Positions 1 through 9,405 are shown, numbered from the stretch's first letter. The stretch: DNA of 64,000 nucleotides from Calothrix sp. FI2-JRJ7 (GCA_019359675.1 JAHHGX010000016.1:1-64000); one strand, 5' to 3'. The notes: a model not told the origin generated them from the letters alone. Numbers and translations: made by a program.

Positions 1-127
1 TACTCTCTAATTATTTAATTCAACAACTAAAACGTCCAGACGTTCATATGTGTTTAGTCTGATTTAAATTATCGCGCGGCGGGGGCTTCGCCCCCGCCAG
101 CACCTTGTGCCAGTTGCGTAAGTCCTG
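1..127. mobile_element. End of a mobile or MITE-like element (partial)
   Basis: The minus-strand sequence CAGGACTTACGCA at 115-127 follows directly on the Ser codon of an Hsp70-type GTTNS motif and interrupts that reading frame. The segment carries a near-perfect GC hairpin at 78-98 (9-bp stem, TTC loop). AGGACTTACGCA-like ends resemble termini of small cyanobacterial transposable elements, from memory. The other end would lie outside the window, so neither terminal inverted repeats nor a target duplication can be shown. Confidence 0.4.
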
Positions 128-2248
128 TGAGTTAGTTGTACCAAGGTCGATACCTACAACTCCCTGAAATTTCTCTTTTGGCTTTGTTGCTGCCTCTGGT
201 TCTAATAAGGTAGGAGTTGGAATGTTGGATTTTGATGTGTCTGCCAATATTGGAGATTGAGGGATTTGAATACAGATATCTTCTTGTATAACCCTATTAA
301 TTTCATCTTGAGTTCTTTGTAGCTGGAGAAAAACTTTTACTTCAATATTTATGTTTCTTCCGAAATTCCGGTTTACTCTAGCAATAGTACTATCTATACT
401 CTCGCTTGTCAGCGATTCATAACACTTAAAACTCCAATCAATAATTCGTTTTGCATAAGCATTATTTAAATTGTTAACTTGGTTTTGAAGCTGACTTTGA
501 GCAGAATTAAGCTGTTGTGCAATTGCCTCTAAACCTTCAATTAAATCATTAAAATATTTATCAATATTCTTTCCAACATCATCACAATTTTTATACAATT
601 GTTCTACAGCCTTAGATAAAGTGATTTGCTTCTGGTTATTGAGTTGATTATCTAAAGAACTCGATATATTTGCAACAGCCTCTCTACGCTTTTGGTCTTT
701 TGATTTGAAAAACCCACCAATAAAACTAATAACACCACCAACAAGACCAATAATTAAAGCAGCACCAGCTACAGGAGGGATAAATGCCATCACCGCTCCT
801 GCTACTGCTAGAATTCCTCCCCCGATACGAAAAAAATTTCGCTCATCATCTGAATCCTGTTTCTTAAAACTAAATGTCATACCACCCAGTTGGGCAATTA
901 TTTGTAATTCATTTCCTACTTCTTTAAGATATTCTTCAACTTGCTTACCAAAAGTTGTGATAACTTCCTGATATGCTGTACCTAAACGCTCCTTAAACCG
1001 AATATTTTTTAGTTTTTGTTCCCACCCATGTTGCAAACTACTTTCTGAATGGTTCCAATAGTCTTCTGCAAAAGATGGAATAGCATTTAGAGCATCTTGA
1101 AAGACAGATTCAATCTGATACTTTAAAGACTCACAAGCATCATTTGCTGATTTTTGAATGTTGTTTCGGATAGCCTCACGTTTATTTTTCAGTGTATTCG
1201 TTAATGTTTTACAGTTTTCACTGTGTTTTTTAACTAGCTGGCAAGGCGCCTCGATATCAATTACTGTAGAGCCGAGTAAGGTTTGTGAGCGACTAATAGC
1301 ACCATACTCAATTAAAGATAATCGAATTCCCTCATAAAAGTTTTGCATCCGGCTTGCGTTAAAAAGCTCATCTTTATGATGTTGGTGTTGAGGTTCACAA
1401 GATAGCTGTGCTGCTAATAGCATTACAGGAATAATCTCAAAATAGTCGTTACCATAATGCTGCCGTGCATAACGACGAATGCGCTCAATATGACCTCCTA
1501 AACCACTGGATCCATCATAAGCAAACAGTTTATCGGGGTTATTAATAAATTTTTCTAGTTCATAAGGACCACGCCGTGAATCTCGGAAATTTTTATGTAC
1601 GTTTAGCAGAATAATTAGCGGCTTGGCGTTTTCCTTAAGTAAACGCAAAAACTTAAATTCGCTTTCTTGGATGCTGTCATTTGTTACCACATAGCAGATG
1701 ACATCAGACTCACTGATAACACTTTGGGCAATTTCTTCATCTGTTTTACCATCAGGGGCGCCAATTCCTGGAGTATCGATAATACGCAGATTGTTCCACT
1801 CATAAACTCGATTGGAACGAGTAGTGCGTTGCTTGCCTACACCGATTGCATCCCAGCCTTCTCCTGTCATAATGGCGTGGAGAGTACTTTTACCAGCCTT
1901 TGTTTTGCCCATAAAGGCAATGCTGAAATAATTGAGAGCGCGTTGTTTGGCATTAAGAGATTCGCGTACACTCTCAATTTTTTTTACAATTTCTTCTTCA
2001 AGAGATTGCTTTATAGCCTCAAGCTGTTTTGCTACTTCCTTTGCTGTCTCCGCTGTAGAATTGTCGCTAGTCTTGTTCCAAATATATTCTAGTATTTTTT
2101 GGATACCAATTCTCAAATTGTTAAGTATTGCCTCAGTTTCTTGAAGAGCTAAATCTGTGAATTGGTAGTCTTCATAAGCAATTTTTGTGCATTTACGAAT
2201 AGCATTTTGATACTCGGAATCATCCCACAAGCCACCCTTGCCTATCAT
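44..2248 (-). CDS. Dynamin-like GTPase with a cut-off Hsp70 extension
   Basis: 734 residues. The N-terminal third is a GTPase domain: P-loop GKTKAGKST near residues 112-120 and the G3 motif DTPGIG near 157. The usual N/TKxD motif is not clear (NVHK is present). A long helical region follows, with a hydrophobic hairpin near residues 473-515 that suggests membrane insertion as in bacterial dynamin-like proteins. Near residue 696 the frame enters VVGIDLGTTNS, the phosphate-1 signature that opens Hsp70/DnaK proteins, and then runs into unrelated sequence and stops. I read this as a GTPase-Hsp70 fusion, or a fused pair, truncated by an element. The GTPase part looks intact. A second dynamin-like GTPase lies at 3915-6404. 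Confidence 0.75.
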   Translation of the reverse strand: MIGKGGLWDDSEYQNAIRKCTKIAYEDYQFTDLALQETEAILNNLRIGIQKILEYIWNKTSDNSTAETAKEVAKQLEAIKQSLEEEIVKKIESVRESLNAKQRALNYFSIAFMGKTKAGKSTLHAIMTGEGWDAIGVGKQRTTRSNRVYEWNNLRIIDTPGIGAPDGKTDEEIAQSVISESDVICYVVTNDSIQESEFKFLRLLKENAKPLIILLNVHKNFRDSRRGPYELEKFINNPDKLFAYDGSSGLGGHIERIRRYARQHYGNDYFEIIPVMLLAAQLSCEPQHQHHKDELFNASRMQNFYEGIRLSLIEYGAISRSQTLLGSTVIDIEAPCQLVKKHSENCKTLTNTLKNKREAIRNNIQKSANDACESLKYQIESVFQDALNAIPSFAEDYWNHSESSLQHGWEQKLKNIRFKERLGTAYQEVITTFGKQVEEYLKEVGNELQIIAQLGGMTFSFKKQDSDDERNFFRIGGGILAVAGAVMAFIPPVAGAALIIGLVGGVISFIGGFFKSKDQKRREAVANISSSLDNQLNNQKQITLSKAVEQLYKNCDDVGKNIDKYFNDLIEGLEAIAQQLNSAQSQLQNQVNNLNNAYAKRIIDWSFKCYESLTSESIDSTIARVNRNFGRNINIEVKVFLQLQRTQDEINRVIQEDICIQIPQSPILADTSKSNIPTPTLLEPEAATKPKEKFQGVVGIDLGTTNSQDLRNWHKVLAGAKPPPRDNLNQTKHI

Positions 2249-2479
2249 CTACTGTTTATTCCTAATTTTTATATTTTATAAATTCTGATATTTTCTCCAA
2301 TATTAGTATTTACAAAATTTTTTTTTAACCGCAAACTTACGGAAATTTAAATTTAGGTACTCAGGGAGAGTCGATACGTTACTATTGGATTATCTAGATA
2401 TGCCCGCAAGGTTAGCCGTATCTCATACCGACCTTTCGGAGCGTATCCGCGAAGCAACAAAGCACTTGTCGGAGGTTTT

Positions 2480-2717
2480 ATGCTTGATGAGAATGAAAAC
2501 GAGTTGGAAGATGAATTACTTTCTGAATATGACTTCTCTAAAATTACAGGGGGTGTTAAGGGAAAGTACGCAGAACGCTACAAAGCTGTTACTAATCTTG
2601 TATTGCTTGAACTAGATGTAGCGAAGGCGTTTCCTACTATTGAGTTTTACGAGGGAAGCATTTCGGGAAAAATATGCAAATGCGGGCGTACCAAGCGTCT
2701 ATACAAGTAGAAGATAA
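2480..2717 (+). pseudogene. Antitoxin-like small protein, frameshifted
   Basis: An ATG preceded by GGAGG (about 2471-2475) opens an acidic N-terminus followed by GKYAERYKAVTNLVLLELDVAKAFP, here quoted in parts as GKYAERYK and NLVLLELDVA. This resembles small cyanobacterial CopG/BrnA-like antitoxins of the form GKYxxxYxxGTNxVLLxPDVAxxFP. Just after AFPTI (about 2640) the frame runs into unrelated sequence, stopping at 2710. The -1 frame instead gives REAFREKYANAGVPS and stops at 2717, a plausible original C-terminus. No partner toxin is visible. It may be a solitary decayed antitoxin; function is inferred from resemblance only. Confidence 0.4.
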
Positions 2718-2779
2718 TAGCCAATAGGGTGAAATAGCATTTTACCGACACCCATAAAAATCACTGTTCATAAAAAAAT

Positions 2780-2806
2780 ATCCGTTACATCCGTTATATC
2801 CGTTGC
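2780..2806. repeat. ATCCGTTAC-type short repeat
   Basis: Three copies of a CCGTT(A/G) unit at about 9-nt spacing. The complementary form (AACGGATGTAACGGATG) recurs at 38948-38970 and in weaker form at 51211-51238, so it is a dispersed intergenic repeat. Confidence 0.5.
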
Positions 2807-2869
2807 CAATTTTGCCAGTTCCTCATCAATCCCCATATTTTATACTTACTTTTATTTGAGTTTTGTACT

Positions 2870-3757
2870 ATGACTTCCGTTTTTAACTATATACCTCAAT
2901 CAGACCCACCGCTCCCTCCTCACTTAAACCTACCAACGATGTATGATTTACCTAGTGAGAACCCAGAGGAACCAGGTTTGCCAGACGATTTCCATTATTT
3001 CCAACCTTTACTTTTACGTTTAACTTTTCAGCCAACAAACTGGAATCCTGATCTAGTTTACAGCGCTGCTGACCTCAATCTGTACTATGATGTGAAGCAT
3101 CCGCAGTGGTACAAGCGTCCAGATTGGTTTGGTGTGGTCGGAGTTGGAAAATTATACCAAGGACAAGATTTAAGATTAAGTTATGTAACTTGGCAAGAGA
3201 GCGCAAATCCTTTTGTCGTGGTTGAGCTATTATCTCCAGGTACAGAAGATGAAGATTTAGGGGAAAAACAACAAGAAGAAAATAAACCCCCAACAAAGTG
3301 GAAAGTATACGAAGAGATTTTGCGAGTCCCTTACTATATAGTATTTAGTCGCTACACTAACGAAGTTCAACCGTATCATCTCGTTGGTGGTCGTTATGAA
3401 GCAATGAATTTTAATAGCTCGGGGCGCCTCGATATGCCAGGATTAGGTTTAAGTTTGGGGTTATGGGAAGGAGCATTTCAAGGTATTGAGAGGTTATGGT
3501 TACGGTGGTTCACTCTTGAAGGTGAATTGATTCAAACTTCAGACGAGGAAGTTGTCGAAGTTAAACAAGAAGCTGTCGAAGCCAAACAAGAAGCTGTCGA
3601 AGCCAAACAAGAAGCTGCCGAAGCTAAACAAGAAGCTGCCGAAGCTAAACAAGAAGCTGTCGAAGCTAAACAAAAAGCTGCCGAAGAGAAAATAAGAGCG
3701 GAAAAATTCGCAGAACAATTGCGTCAGCTAGGAATAAATCCTGATGATATTAAATGA
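2870..3757 (+). CDS. Uma2 family (DUF820) endonuclease-fold protein with coiled-coil tail
   Basis: 295 residues. The body has Uma2 hallmarks: RPDWFGVVGV near residue 84 (the PD motif) and VVVELLSPGTEDED near 113 (the ExL part of a PD-(D/E)xK-like nuclease core), then VPYYIVF. Uma2 proteins are very common in cyanobacteria and their biological role is poorly known. From about residue 225 the chain becomes an almost perfect heptad array, (A/E)AVEAKQ, encoded by a 21-bp tandem DNA repeat at 3550-3690, and ends in a charged helix (QLRQLGINPDDI), which is also typical. The repeat number is likely to vary between strains. A second Uma2 gene without this tail is at 53607-54185. Confidence 0.8.
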   Translation: MTSVFNYIPQSDPPLPPHLNLPTMYDLPSENPEEPGLPDDFHYFQPLLLRLTFQPTNWNPDLVYSAADLNLYYDVKHPQWYKRPDWFGVVGVGKLYQGQDLRLSYVTWQESANPFVVVELLSPGTEDEDLGEKQQEENKPPTKWKVYEEILRVPYYIVFSRYTNEVQPYHLVGGRYEAMNFNSSGRLDMPGLGLSLGLWEGAFQGIERLWLRWFTLEGELIQTSDEEVVEVKQEAVEAKQEAVEAKQEAAEAKQEAAEAKQEAVEAKQKAAEEKIRAEKFAEQLRQLGINPDDIK

Positions 3758-3779
3758 TTTTATACGTTTAGATAATAAT

Positions 3780-3811
3780 GTTGGGTTCCGCTATCGCTCC
3801 ACCCAACCTAC
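3780..3811. repeat. GTTGGGT...ACCCAAC dispersed hairpin
   Basis: Inverted repeat GTTGGGT / ACCCAAC separated by a short GC-rich centre, just after the Uma2 gene. A related copy lies at 38525-38561. It could act as a terminator, but no T-run follows. Confidence 0.55.
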
Positions 3812-3914
3812 TTTATATTACTAAAGTCTTTAAGCTTTCTCTGTGATAATACTGAGCCAAGTTAAATATGGGCATTCTTAGAATGTAAGCATAGTAACTA
3901 GTAAACTGCCTACC

Positions 3915-6404
3915 ATGTCACAGTCCCCGTTGCAGTGTCAGAACCTCAAAGCACAAGTAGATGATATTTTAGAGCTTCTGCACCAAGAGTCAGCGTTACG
4001 CGCGTGCGATATTACTCCTGTCCAAACTTCTTTGGGTAAAGCAATATCACCAAAGTTTGAAATTGTTTTTGCAGGCGCCTTTAGTGCAGGTAAGTCTATG
4101 TTAATCAATGCACTGCTTGGACGTGAATTATTATATAGTGCAGAAGGACACGCCACGGGAACGGAATGTAAGATTGAGTACGCGGCGCCTGATAGAGAAC
4201 GAGTAGTATTGACGTTTTTGAGTGAAGTAGAAGTTCGTGAGCAAGCGATTTCAATATGTCAACAATTAGGTTTTGCTAACGTTACCAATATCAATAAAGC
4301 TGAAGTTGTTGAATTATTACAGCAAGGGTGCAGGGCAATTATTGAGAAAGAAGGTGGCGAAACGAAATCAGAGTTAGCAAAGCAAGCAAAGGCATTAATC
4401 TTATTATTAGAAGGGTATGTGGCAAACAGGCAGCGTATTAATACTCTTGATAATGCTACGTATTCAATGGAAGAGTTTAATTTTACAACACTCAAGGAAG
4501 CTGCTGGATACGCGCGCAGAGGTAGTAACAGTGCGGTATTAAAGCGAATTGAATATTACTGTTATCATCCTTTACTGCAAGACGGTAATGTAATTATAGA
4601 TACGCCTGGGATTGATGCGCCTGTTGCTCGTGATGCAGCTTTAGCTTACGCCAAAATTCAGCATCCTGATACTTCGGCAGTTGTATGCGTTTTAAAATCT
4701 GCGGCAGCAGGTGAAATGACGAAAGAAGAAACTCAGCTTATAGAAACAATCGCTAATAATCCTGGGATACGTGATAGAGTATTTTATGTTTTTAACCGCA
4801 TTGATGAAACTTGGTATAATGCCCAGTTACGGCAAAGACTCGAAAGTTTATTGAATGTGCAGTTTCGTGAAAGTGCCAGGGTTTATAAAACGAGTGGTTT
4901 ATTAGGTTTTTATGGTAGTTTAATTCGACAAACTGCAAAGAGTGATAGGTATGGTTTAGATACAGTCTTTGCTGAAAGTGTTAAAGGAATGAATGGTAAA
5001 GAAGAAACACCACAATTTGTTTATGCTTTTAATAATTACTGCGTCAATTCTGGCAAGTTGTCTCCAACTCAGTTTCGCATATCGGTAAACGGGTACGAAA
5101 CACCCAACCAAAACTATACCCGAATTTTAGGTGATTGGGGTACCGAGCTAATCGAACAATTAATTCAAGATAGCGGAATTGAAGAATTTAGAGGCGCCAT
5201 GACTCGTTATCTCAATGAAGAAAAACGTCCACAGTTATTCAACAATCTTGCTGATGACTTAGAAACTGTTTGTATTCAACTTAAGAATCATTATCAAACA
5301 GCGCAGCGCGAGTTATATAGTCAACCGCGTGAAATTGAAGCGATGAAAACCCATGAGTTACAACGTCTTAACCGTGAGTTACAAGAAATTGGTAATGCAC
5401 TACGCTCTCATCTTACTCAAGAAGTAAATAATACAATTAACAATGAGTGCGATGCGTTTGAAGCAGATTTTCGACAGCTTCAAGCAAAAATGATTCAACG
5501 CTTAGATGAGCTATTAGAATCATTCTCTGTAGCAGATGCATATCGACGTGCGACTATTAGTCACCCTCGCAATGCAACGGCGCCGCTATTAGCTATTCTA
5601 GTAGAAGCTTTTTATTATCTTGCCAATCAACTCGAAGACGTGTTAGTTCAATCTACTTTAGGATTAATTAGCAATTACTTCAAACGCTTAGGCGCCCGTA
5701 TTAATACATCAGATTACTATCGTCAATTATATCGTTTGCTAGGTAACGACAGCGGTATTGAGGCTGAACTGAGATTAATTGAGAAAGAAATAACTTTAGC
5801 TTTAATCAATGCTGCAAGCGTTGAATGTGACCGTTTTGTACGTGAAAGTCCAAAATTCTATGAAGAAGGCACTTTTTCTATTAACCACTTTCGCAAAACA
5901 TTACAGCAAACCTCACTTGCTTACGACAGCGAAAGTATGGTAGACGCAGAACCAGAAATTCGACAACTATTAAAGTTAGACTTTGAGCCAAAAGTATCTA
6001 GCACCATCCGCAAAACCTTCCGTCAAACAATTAACCAAACATTAAAAAACCAACTTCTACCGTTAGCAGACAAACAAGCTGATGCAATATTACAACAGTA
6101 TGCGAGCGCACGTAGCTATTTAGAAAAAACTTTAGAACAAGAAGCAACAGAGAAAATTGCTCAAAATCAACGCTTGTTAGATGTTGTAGAGCAAAAAATC
6201 ACGGCGTATAATCAAGCGACTTCTAGTATAAATAGCTGCTTGCAAGCAATGGCTTTGAATCAGCATTTATTACCATCTATTCACATTGTTAATAATTCGA
6301 GCAGTCTCAATACTGTAGATAGCGTTGCTTCTATAAACGGTTTAGTGAATTCTTCTAATTCCTCTCAAAGAGGACTGAATAGCAACGTTACATTTATCAC
6401 ATAA
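3915..6404 (+). CDS. Bacterial dynamin-like GTPase
   Basis: 829 residues. GTPase motifs are clear: G1 GAFSAGKS near residues 53-60, G3 DTPGID near 229-234 and G4 NRID near 294. After the GTPase domain comes a long, mostly helical stalk with conserved-looking Arg/Glu/Gln-rich segments (about 430-780) and a moderately hydrophobic stretch near 560-600 that may contact membrane. The Ser/Asn-rich C-terminus is low complexity. Family knowledge: bacterial dynamin-like proteins bind GTP and tubulate or fuse membranes. It is not co-directional with the other dynamin-like gene at 44-2248, but the two lie within 1.7 kb with a Uma2 gene between. Confidence 0.8.
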   Translation: MSQSPLQCQNLKAQVDDILELLHQESALRACDITPVQTSLGKAISPKFEIVFAGAFSAGKSMLINALLGRELLYSAEGHATGTECKIEYAAPDRERVVLTFLSEVEVREQAISICQQLGFANVTNINKAEVVELLQQGCRAIIEKEGGETKSELAKQAKALILLLEGYVANRQRINTLDNATYSMEEFNFTTLKEAAGYARRGSNSAVLKRIEYYCYHPLLQDGNVIIDTPGIDAPVARDAALAYAKIQHPDTSAVVCVLKSAAAGEMTKEETQLIETIANNPGIRDRVFYVFNRIDETWYNAQLRQRLESLLNVQFRESARVYKTSGLLGFYGSLIRQTAKSDRYGLDTVFAESVKGMNGKEETPQFVYAFNNYCVNSGKLSPTQFRISVNGYETPNQNYTRILGDWGTELIEQLIQDSGIEEFRGAMTRYLNEEKRPQLFNNLADDLETVCIQLKNHYQTAQRELYSQPREIEAMKTHELQRLNRELQEIGNALRSHLTQEVNNTINNECDAFEADFRQLQAKMIQRLDELLESFSVADAYRRATISHPRNATAPLLAILVEAFYYLANQLEDVLVQSTLGLISNYFKRLGARINTSDYYRQLYRLLGNDSGIEAELRLIEKEITLALINAASVECDRFVRESPKFYEEGTFSINHFRKTLQQTSLAYDSESMVDAEPEIRQLLKLDFEPKVSSTIRKTFRQTINQTLKNQLLPLADKQADAILQQYASARSYLEKTLEQEATEKIAQNQRLLDVVEQKITAYNQATSSINSCLQAMALNQHLLPSIHIVNNSSSLNTVDSVASINGLVNSSNSSQRGLNSNVTFIT

Positions 6405-6710
6405 AAAAAATCGTCTATACGGTTTGTACGTAGAAGTAGATGTAAGTCAGTATATATCCTCTAGGAAAACTGCGTATAAGCAAAATTCCTAGAGGATAAA
6501 TTCAGTCAAAATTATATCCTCTAGGAAAAACTGCATCACATTTCCTATAATTGGCTATATAGTACAAAGGATTCATAAATATGGCTGATTGTAACGGCTA
6601 GAAAATTACTAAAATATTAATGCTAGATTGTGCGGATACAAACTCTAGGTATGGATTAGAGTAAAGTTTGGTAATAATCATTTTATCAATACCCATTACC
6701 CTGAAGTATT
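6405..6710. other. Intergenic gap with TATCCTCTAGG repeats
   Basis: No gene is supported here. It holds two direct copies of ATATCCTCTAGGAAAA (6453 and 6513) and one inverted copy (6486-6498, TTCCTAGAGGATA), which can form alternative hairpins. The TATCCTC core recurs in the hairpins at 38.8 kb and 40.55 kb. Confidence 0.6.
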
Positions 6711-7322
6711 ATGCACCTGAGATTTTCTCAAGATATTAAGTCCTTATTGCAACATTTAGCTGATAAACCTTTGACTCTGGGCGATATTATTGCAGAAACC
6801 TCAGAACGGGGTTTTAGCTTGGTGATTGCATTACTGGTACTACCATTTTTGTTGCCTATGCCACCAGGGTTAAGTACTCCTCTCGGTGTTGCTTGCTTGT
6901 TGATGGCAGGACAAATGGCTTTGGGAAGGCGTACACCGTGGCTTCCAAAGAAAATTGCTACTTTTCAATTTCCTAAACGTTTTGCCCAAGCACTGTTGCA
7001 AAATTTACAGCGTGTTACTAAAGTTTTAGAAAAAATTTCTCGACCACGTTTTGAGAAGCTTGCCGATAATGATTTCACTTGGCGCCTGAATGGCATATGC
7101 TTGACTTGGTTGGCAATATTACTAATGTCACCATATCCTCCAGCTACAAACATGATTCCTGCTGTGGGAATGTTACTGTTGGCGGTTGCGACTATTGAGT
7201 CTGACGGTTTATTAATGTGCTTAGGTTATGTAGCTACCGTTTTGAACACTTTGTTCTTCGGTTTTGCTTTTTACCTTTTGTATGCAGGCGCCACGTACTT
7301 ACTACCTAATGTTTTTCGGTAA
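6711..7322 (+). CDS. ExoD family membrane protein
   Basis: 203 residues, matching the ExoD (exopolysaccharide synthesis) family: an N-terminal segment LTLGDIIAETSERGFSL, then hydrophobic helices around LPFLLPMPPG, GVACLLMAGQMALGR, a middle cytoplasmic part ending in RPRFEKL, and two or three further helices at the C-terminus. It is an inner-membrane protein; the family is linked to exopolysaccharide production in rhizobia but its biochemical role is unknown. The gene ends one base before the stop codon of the convergent ABC ATPase gene. Confidence 0.8.
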   Translation: MHLRFSQDIKSLLQHLADKPLTLGDIIAETSERGFSLVIALLVLPFLLPMPPGLSTPLGVACLLMAGQMALGRRTPWLPKKIATFQFPKRFAQALLQNLQRVTKVLEKISRPRFEKLADNDFTWRLNGICLTWLAILLMSPYPPATNMIPAVGMLLLAVATIESDGLLMCLGYVATVLNTLFFGFAFYLLYAGATYLLPNVFR

Positions 7323-7985
7323 TCAATTTAAAATCAAACCATCCTGAACTCGAATAACTCGTTTGGTTTGAGCGGCTATATCTGGTTCGTGGGTGACAAT
7401 TACAATTGTGATACCTTGTTCGTTGAGTTCCGAGAGTAAGTTCATGACTTCTTGGGATGTTTCGGTATCTAATGCTCCTGTCGGTTCATCTGCAAGAACT
7501 AATGCTGGTCGGTTTACTAAAGCGCGCGCGATAGCAACTCGCTGTTGTTGTCCACCTGATAGTTGACTGGGACGGTTATTTACACGTTCAGCTAAACCGA
7601 CTCTTTGTAATGCTTGTAATGCTCGTTGGCGCCGTTGTGGTTTACGTTCGTTAGCGTAAACCATTGGTAACATTACATTATCAAGAGCAGTAGCGCGCGA
7701 CAACAGGTTAAATTGCTGAAATACAAAACCAATTCTTTGATTACGAATATAAGCTAATTCATCATCATCAAAAGTTGTCAGGTTTCTGCCCTCTAATATA
7801 TAGTGTCCAGATGTTGGACGGTCGAGACACCCAATAATATTCATCAGTGTAGATTTTCCTGAACCAGAGGCGCCCATTATTGCCACATATTCCCCTTCCC
7901 CAATAAAAAGCTCAATTCCTTTAAGGATAGGAACGCTCATTTCTCCTAAACGATAAGTTTTAGTAATCGATTCCATGTAAATCAT
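7323..7985 (-). CDS. MacB-type ABC transporter ATP-binding protein
   Basis: Complete ABC ATPase: Walker A GASGSGKST, Q-loop FVFQQFNLL, signature LSGGQQQR, Walker B LVLADEPTGALD, then the H-loop IVTHEP. The sequence is of the LolD/MacB subfamily that exports through a FtsX-type permease. I start at the ATG at 7985 (reading M-I-Y-M-E-S). The open frame continues upstream to 8075, but those codons lie inside a dispersed repeat (7996-8062) and are not protein-like. It is the last gene of a three-gene operon with the permease and membrane-fusion protein upstream. Confidence 0.88.
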   Translation of the reverse strand: MIYMESITKTYRLGEMSVPILKGIELFIGEGEYVAIMGASGSGKSTLMNIIGCLDRPTSGHYILEGRNLTTFDDDELAYIRNQRIGFVFQQFNLLSRATALDNVMLPMVYANERKPQRRQRALQALQRVGLAERVNNRPSQLSGGQQQRVAIARALVNRPALVLADEPTGALDTETSQEVMNLLSELNEQGITIVIVTHEPDIAAQTKRVIRVQDGLILN

Positions 7986-7995
7986 AAGAATAAAA

Positions 7996-8080
7996 GGTAG
8001 GGTGCGTGACGCTATAACAATTGTGAAACAAAACAAGTAATCTAGTAGCGTCACGCACCTTACTAGTAGCGTCACGCACA
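7996..8080. repeat. TGCGTGACGC palindromic element
   Basis: A 67-bp unit (7996-8062) bounded by inverted arms TAGGGTGCGTGACGCTA and TAGCGTCACGCACCTTA, followed by an extra half-arm to 8080. A copy with one mismatch is at 36225-36291 and a diverged relative at 24645-24744. This size and structure fit a MITE-like or REP-like repeat. It sits between permease and ATPase genes of one operon. Confidence 0.75.
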
Positions 8081-8085
8081 GGAGC

Positions 8086-9378
8086 TTAATCGCTTCTAAG
8101 AGCGGTAATTGGGTCTAATTTAGCAGCGTTACGTGCAGGAATCACTCCAGCAACCAAACCTACAGACAGCGAGAGTGCCAGTCCAGCAATGACTGATAAT
8201 ACAGAAATCACAAACGGGAACTTAAAAATATTTGCGGCAATAAAGGCAATTAGAATACCACTTCCAATTCCAATACCTCCTCCAAGCGTGGAAATTACAA
8301 TTGCTTCGGTTAGAAATTGATTGAGAATTGCTGAATTTGTGGCGCCTACTGCTTTACGAATTCCTATTTCGCGCGTTCGTTCCACAACAGACACTAGCAT
8401 AATATTGGCAATTCCAATTCCCCCAACAACTAATGATATTCCAGCAATAGCAACAACCATGACTGTAAATAAACCAACTATATTGGTAAAAGTGCTAATA
8501 ATATCAGCTTGGTTGGTAATGCGAAAATCGTCTTCTTGGGGTGGATAGATATTGTGACGTAAGCGTAAGAGATTGGTGACTTGAAATTGCACGGCGTCTA
8601 ATTGTTCACCCGCTTTAATTAAAATCGCATTTACAGAAACTCCTGATAAAGCGTTATTACCAACTAACCTTGCTGACATGGTAGTTAAAGGAATAAAAAC
8701 TACTTCATCTCTGTCCATTCCTCCCTGCGAACCTTTTGACTCTGTTACCCCAATGACTTCGTAAGCTTCACCTCGAATTCTAATTCGTTTACCTAATGGG
8801 TCACTACGATTAAATAGATTAGTCTCAATTGTTGGGCCAATTACAGCAACTAATGATGAAGTGTCGAGTTCTTCTTGGTTAAAATATCTGCCGTTTTGAA
8901 TTTGAATATCTCTAACTTGTGGGTAATTTAAGTCTGTCCCGAAAACTGGCGTTGAGTTGTTTTGACCTTCATAAACAACTTGTGCATTTCTTTGTAGGTA
9001 AGCAGATACAGCTTGTGCTGACGGTGCCTGTTCAGCTATTGCTTTTGCATCATCCCATGTTAATGTACTGCTGCTTCCCGTTCCCTGACGAATATTTCCA
9101 CTTCTTGCAGAACCAGAAAATACCGAAAGGACATCTGGACCCAGTGCTTGAATTTGTTGTTCGGTTCCTTTTTGTACACCTTGACCAACAGAAGTTATGG
9201 CAATAACCGAGGCTATCCCAATAATTACACCTAGCATTGTTAATCCAGTGCGTAATTTGTTACTCCATAGCGTTTCAACCGCCATTGAGATTATTTCTGT
9301 TACTGGAATAGGACGCTTACTTTTTGGTTTGGGACTGTTGTATTTAAGTTTGTTGTATTGAAGTAAAGGCTTTGCCAT
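8086..9378 (-). CDS. MacB-type ABC transporter permease
   Basis: 430 residues. The order is that of the MacB permease family: N-terminal transmembrane helix (TMLGVIIGIASVIAITSVG, about residues 48-66), a large periplasmic core (MacB_PCD, about 70-290) and three C-terminal helices of the FtsX domain with ERTREIGIRKAVGA between them. It should form the membrane part of a tripartite exporter for peptides, lipids or small molecules; the substrate cannot be told. Unlike E. coli MacB, the ATPase is a separate gene. The membrane-fusion protein gene is 27 bp upstream. Confidence 0.87.
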   Translation of the reverse strand: MAKPLLQYNKLKYNSPKPKSKRPIPVTEIISMAVETLWSNKLRTGLTMLGVIIGIASVIAITSVGQGVQKGTEQQIQALGPDVLSVFSGSARSGNIRQGTGSSSTLTWDDAKAIAEQAPSAQAVSAYLQRNAQVVYEGQNNSTPVFGTDLNYPQVRDIQIQNGRYFNQEELDTSSLVAVIGPTIETNLFNRSDPLGKRIRIRGEAYEVIGVTESKGSQGGMDRDEVVFIPLTTMSARLVGNNALSGVSVNAILIKAGEQLDAVQFQVTNLLRLRHNIYPPQEDDFRITNQADIISTFTNIVGLFTVMVVAIAGISLVVGGIGIANIMLVSVVERTREIGIRKAVGATNSAILNQFLTEAIVISTLGGGIGIGSGILIAFIAANIFKFPFVISVLSVIAGLALSLSVGLVAGVIPARNAAKLDPITALRSD

Positions 9379-9405
9379 ATTGCAATTTTTATGTAAATTA
9401 TTAAA

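Noticed and set aside
2385-2615. 76-codon plus-strand frame overlapping the antitoxin-like gene
   Set aside because: It is out of frame with the antitoxin-like gene, which has a better ribosome-binding site and a recognisable sequence.
7986-8075. N-terminal extension of the ABC ATPase frame
   Set aside because: These codons lie in the 67-bp dispersed repeat and give no ABC-type sequence; ATG 7985 fits the family.
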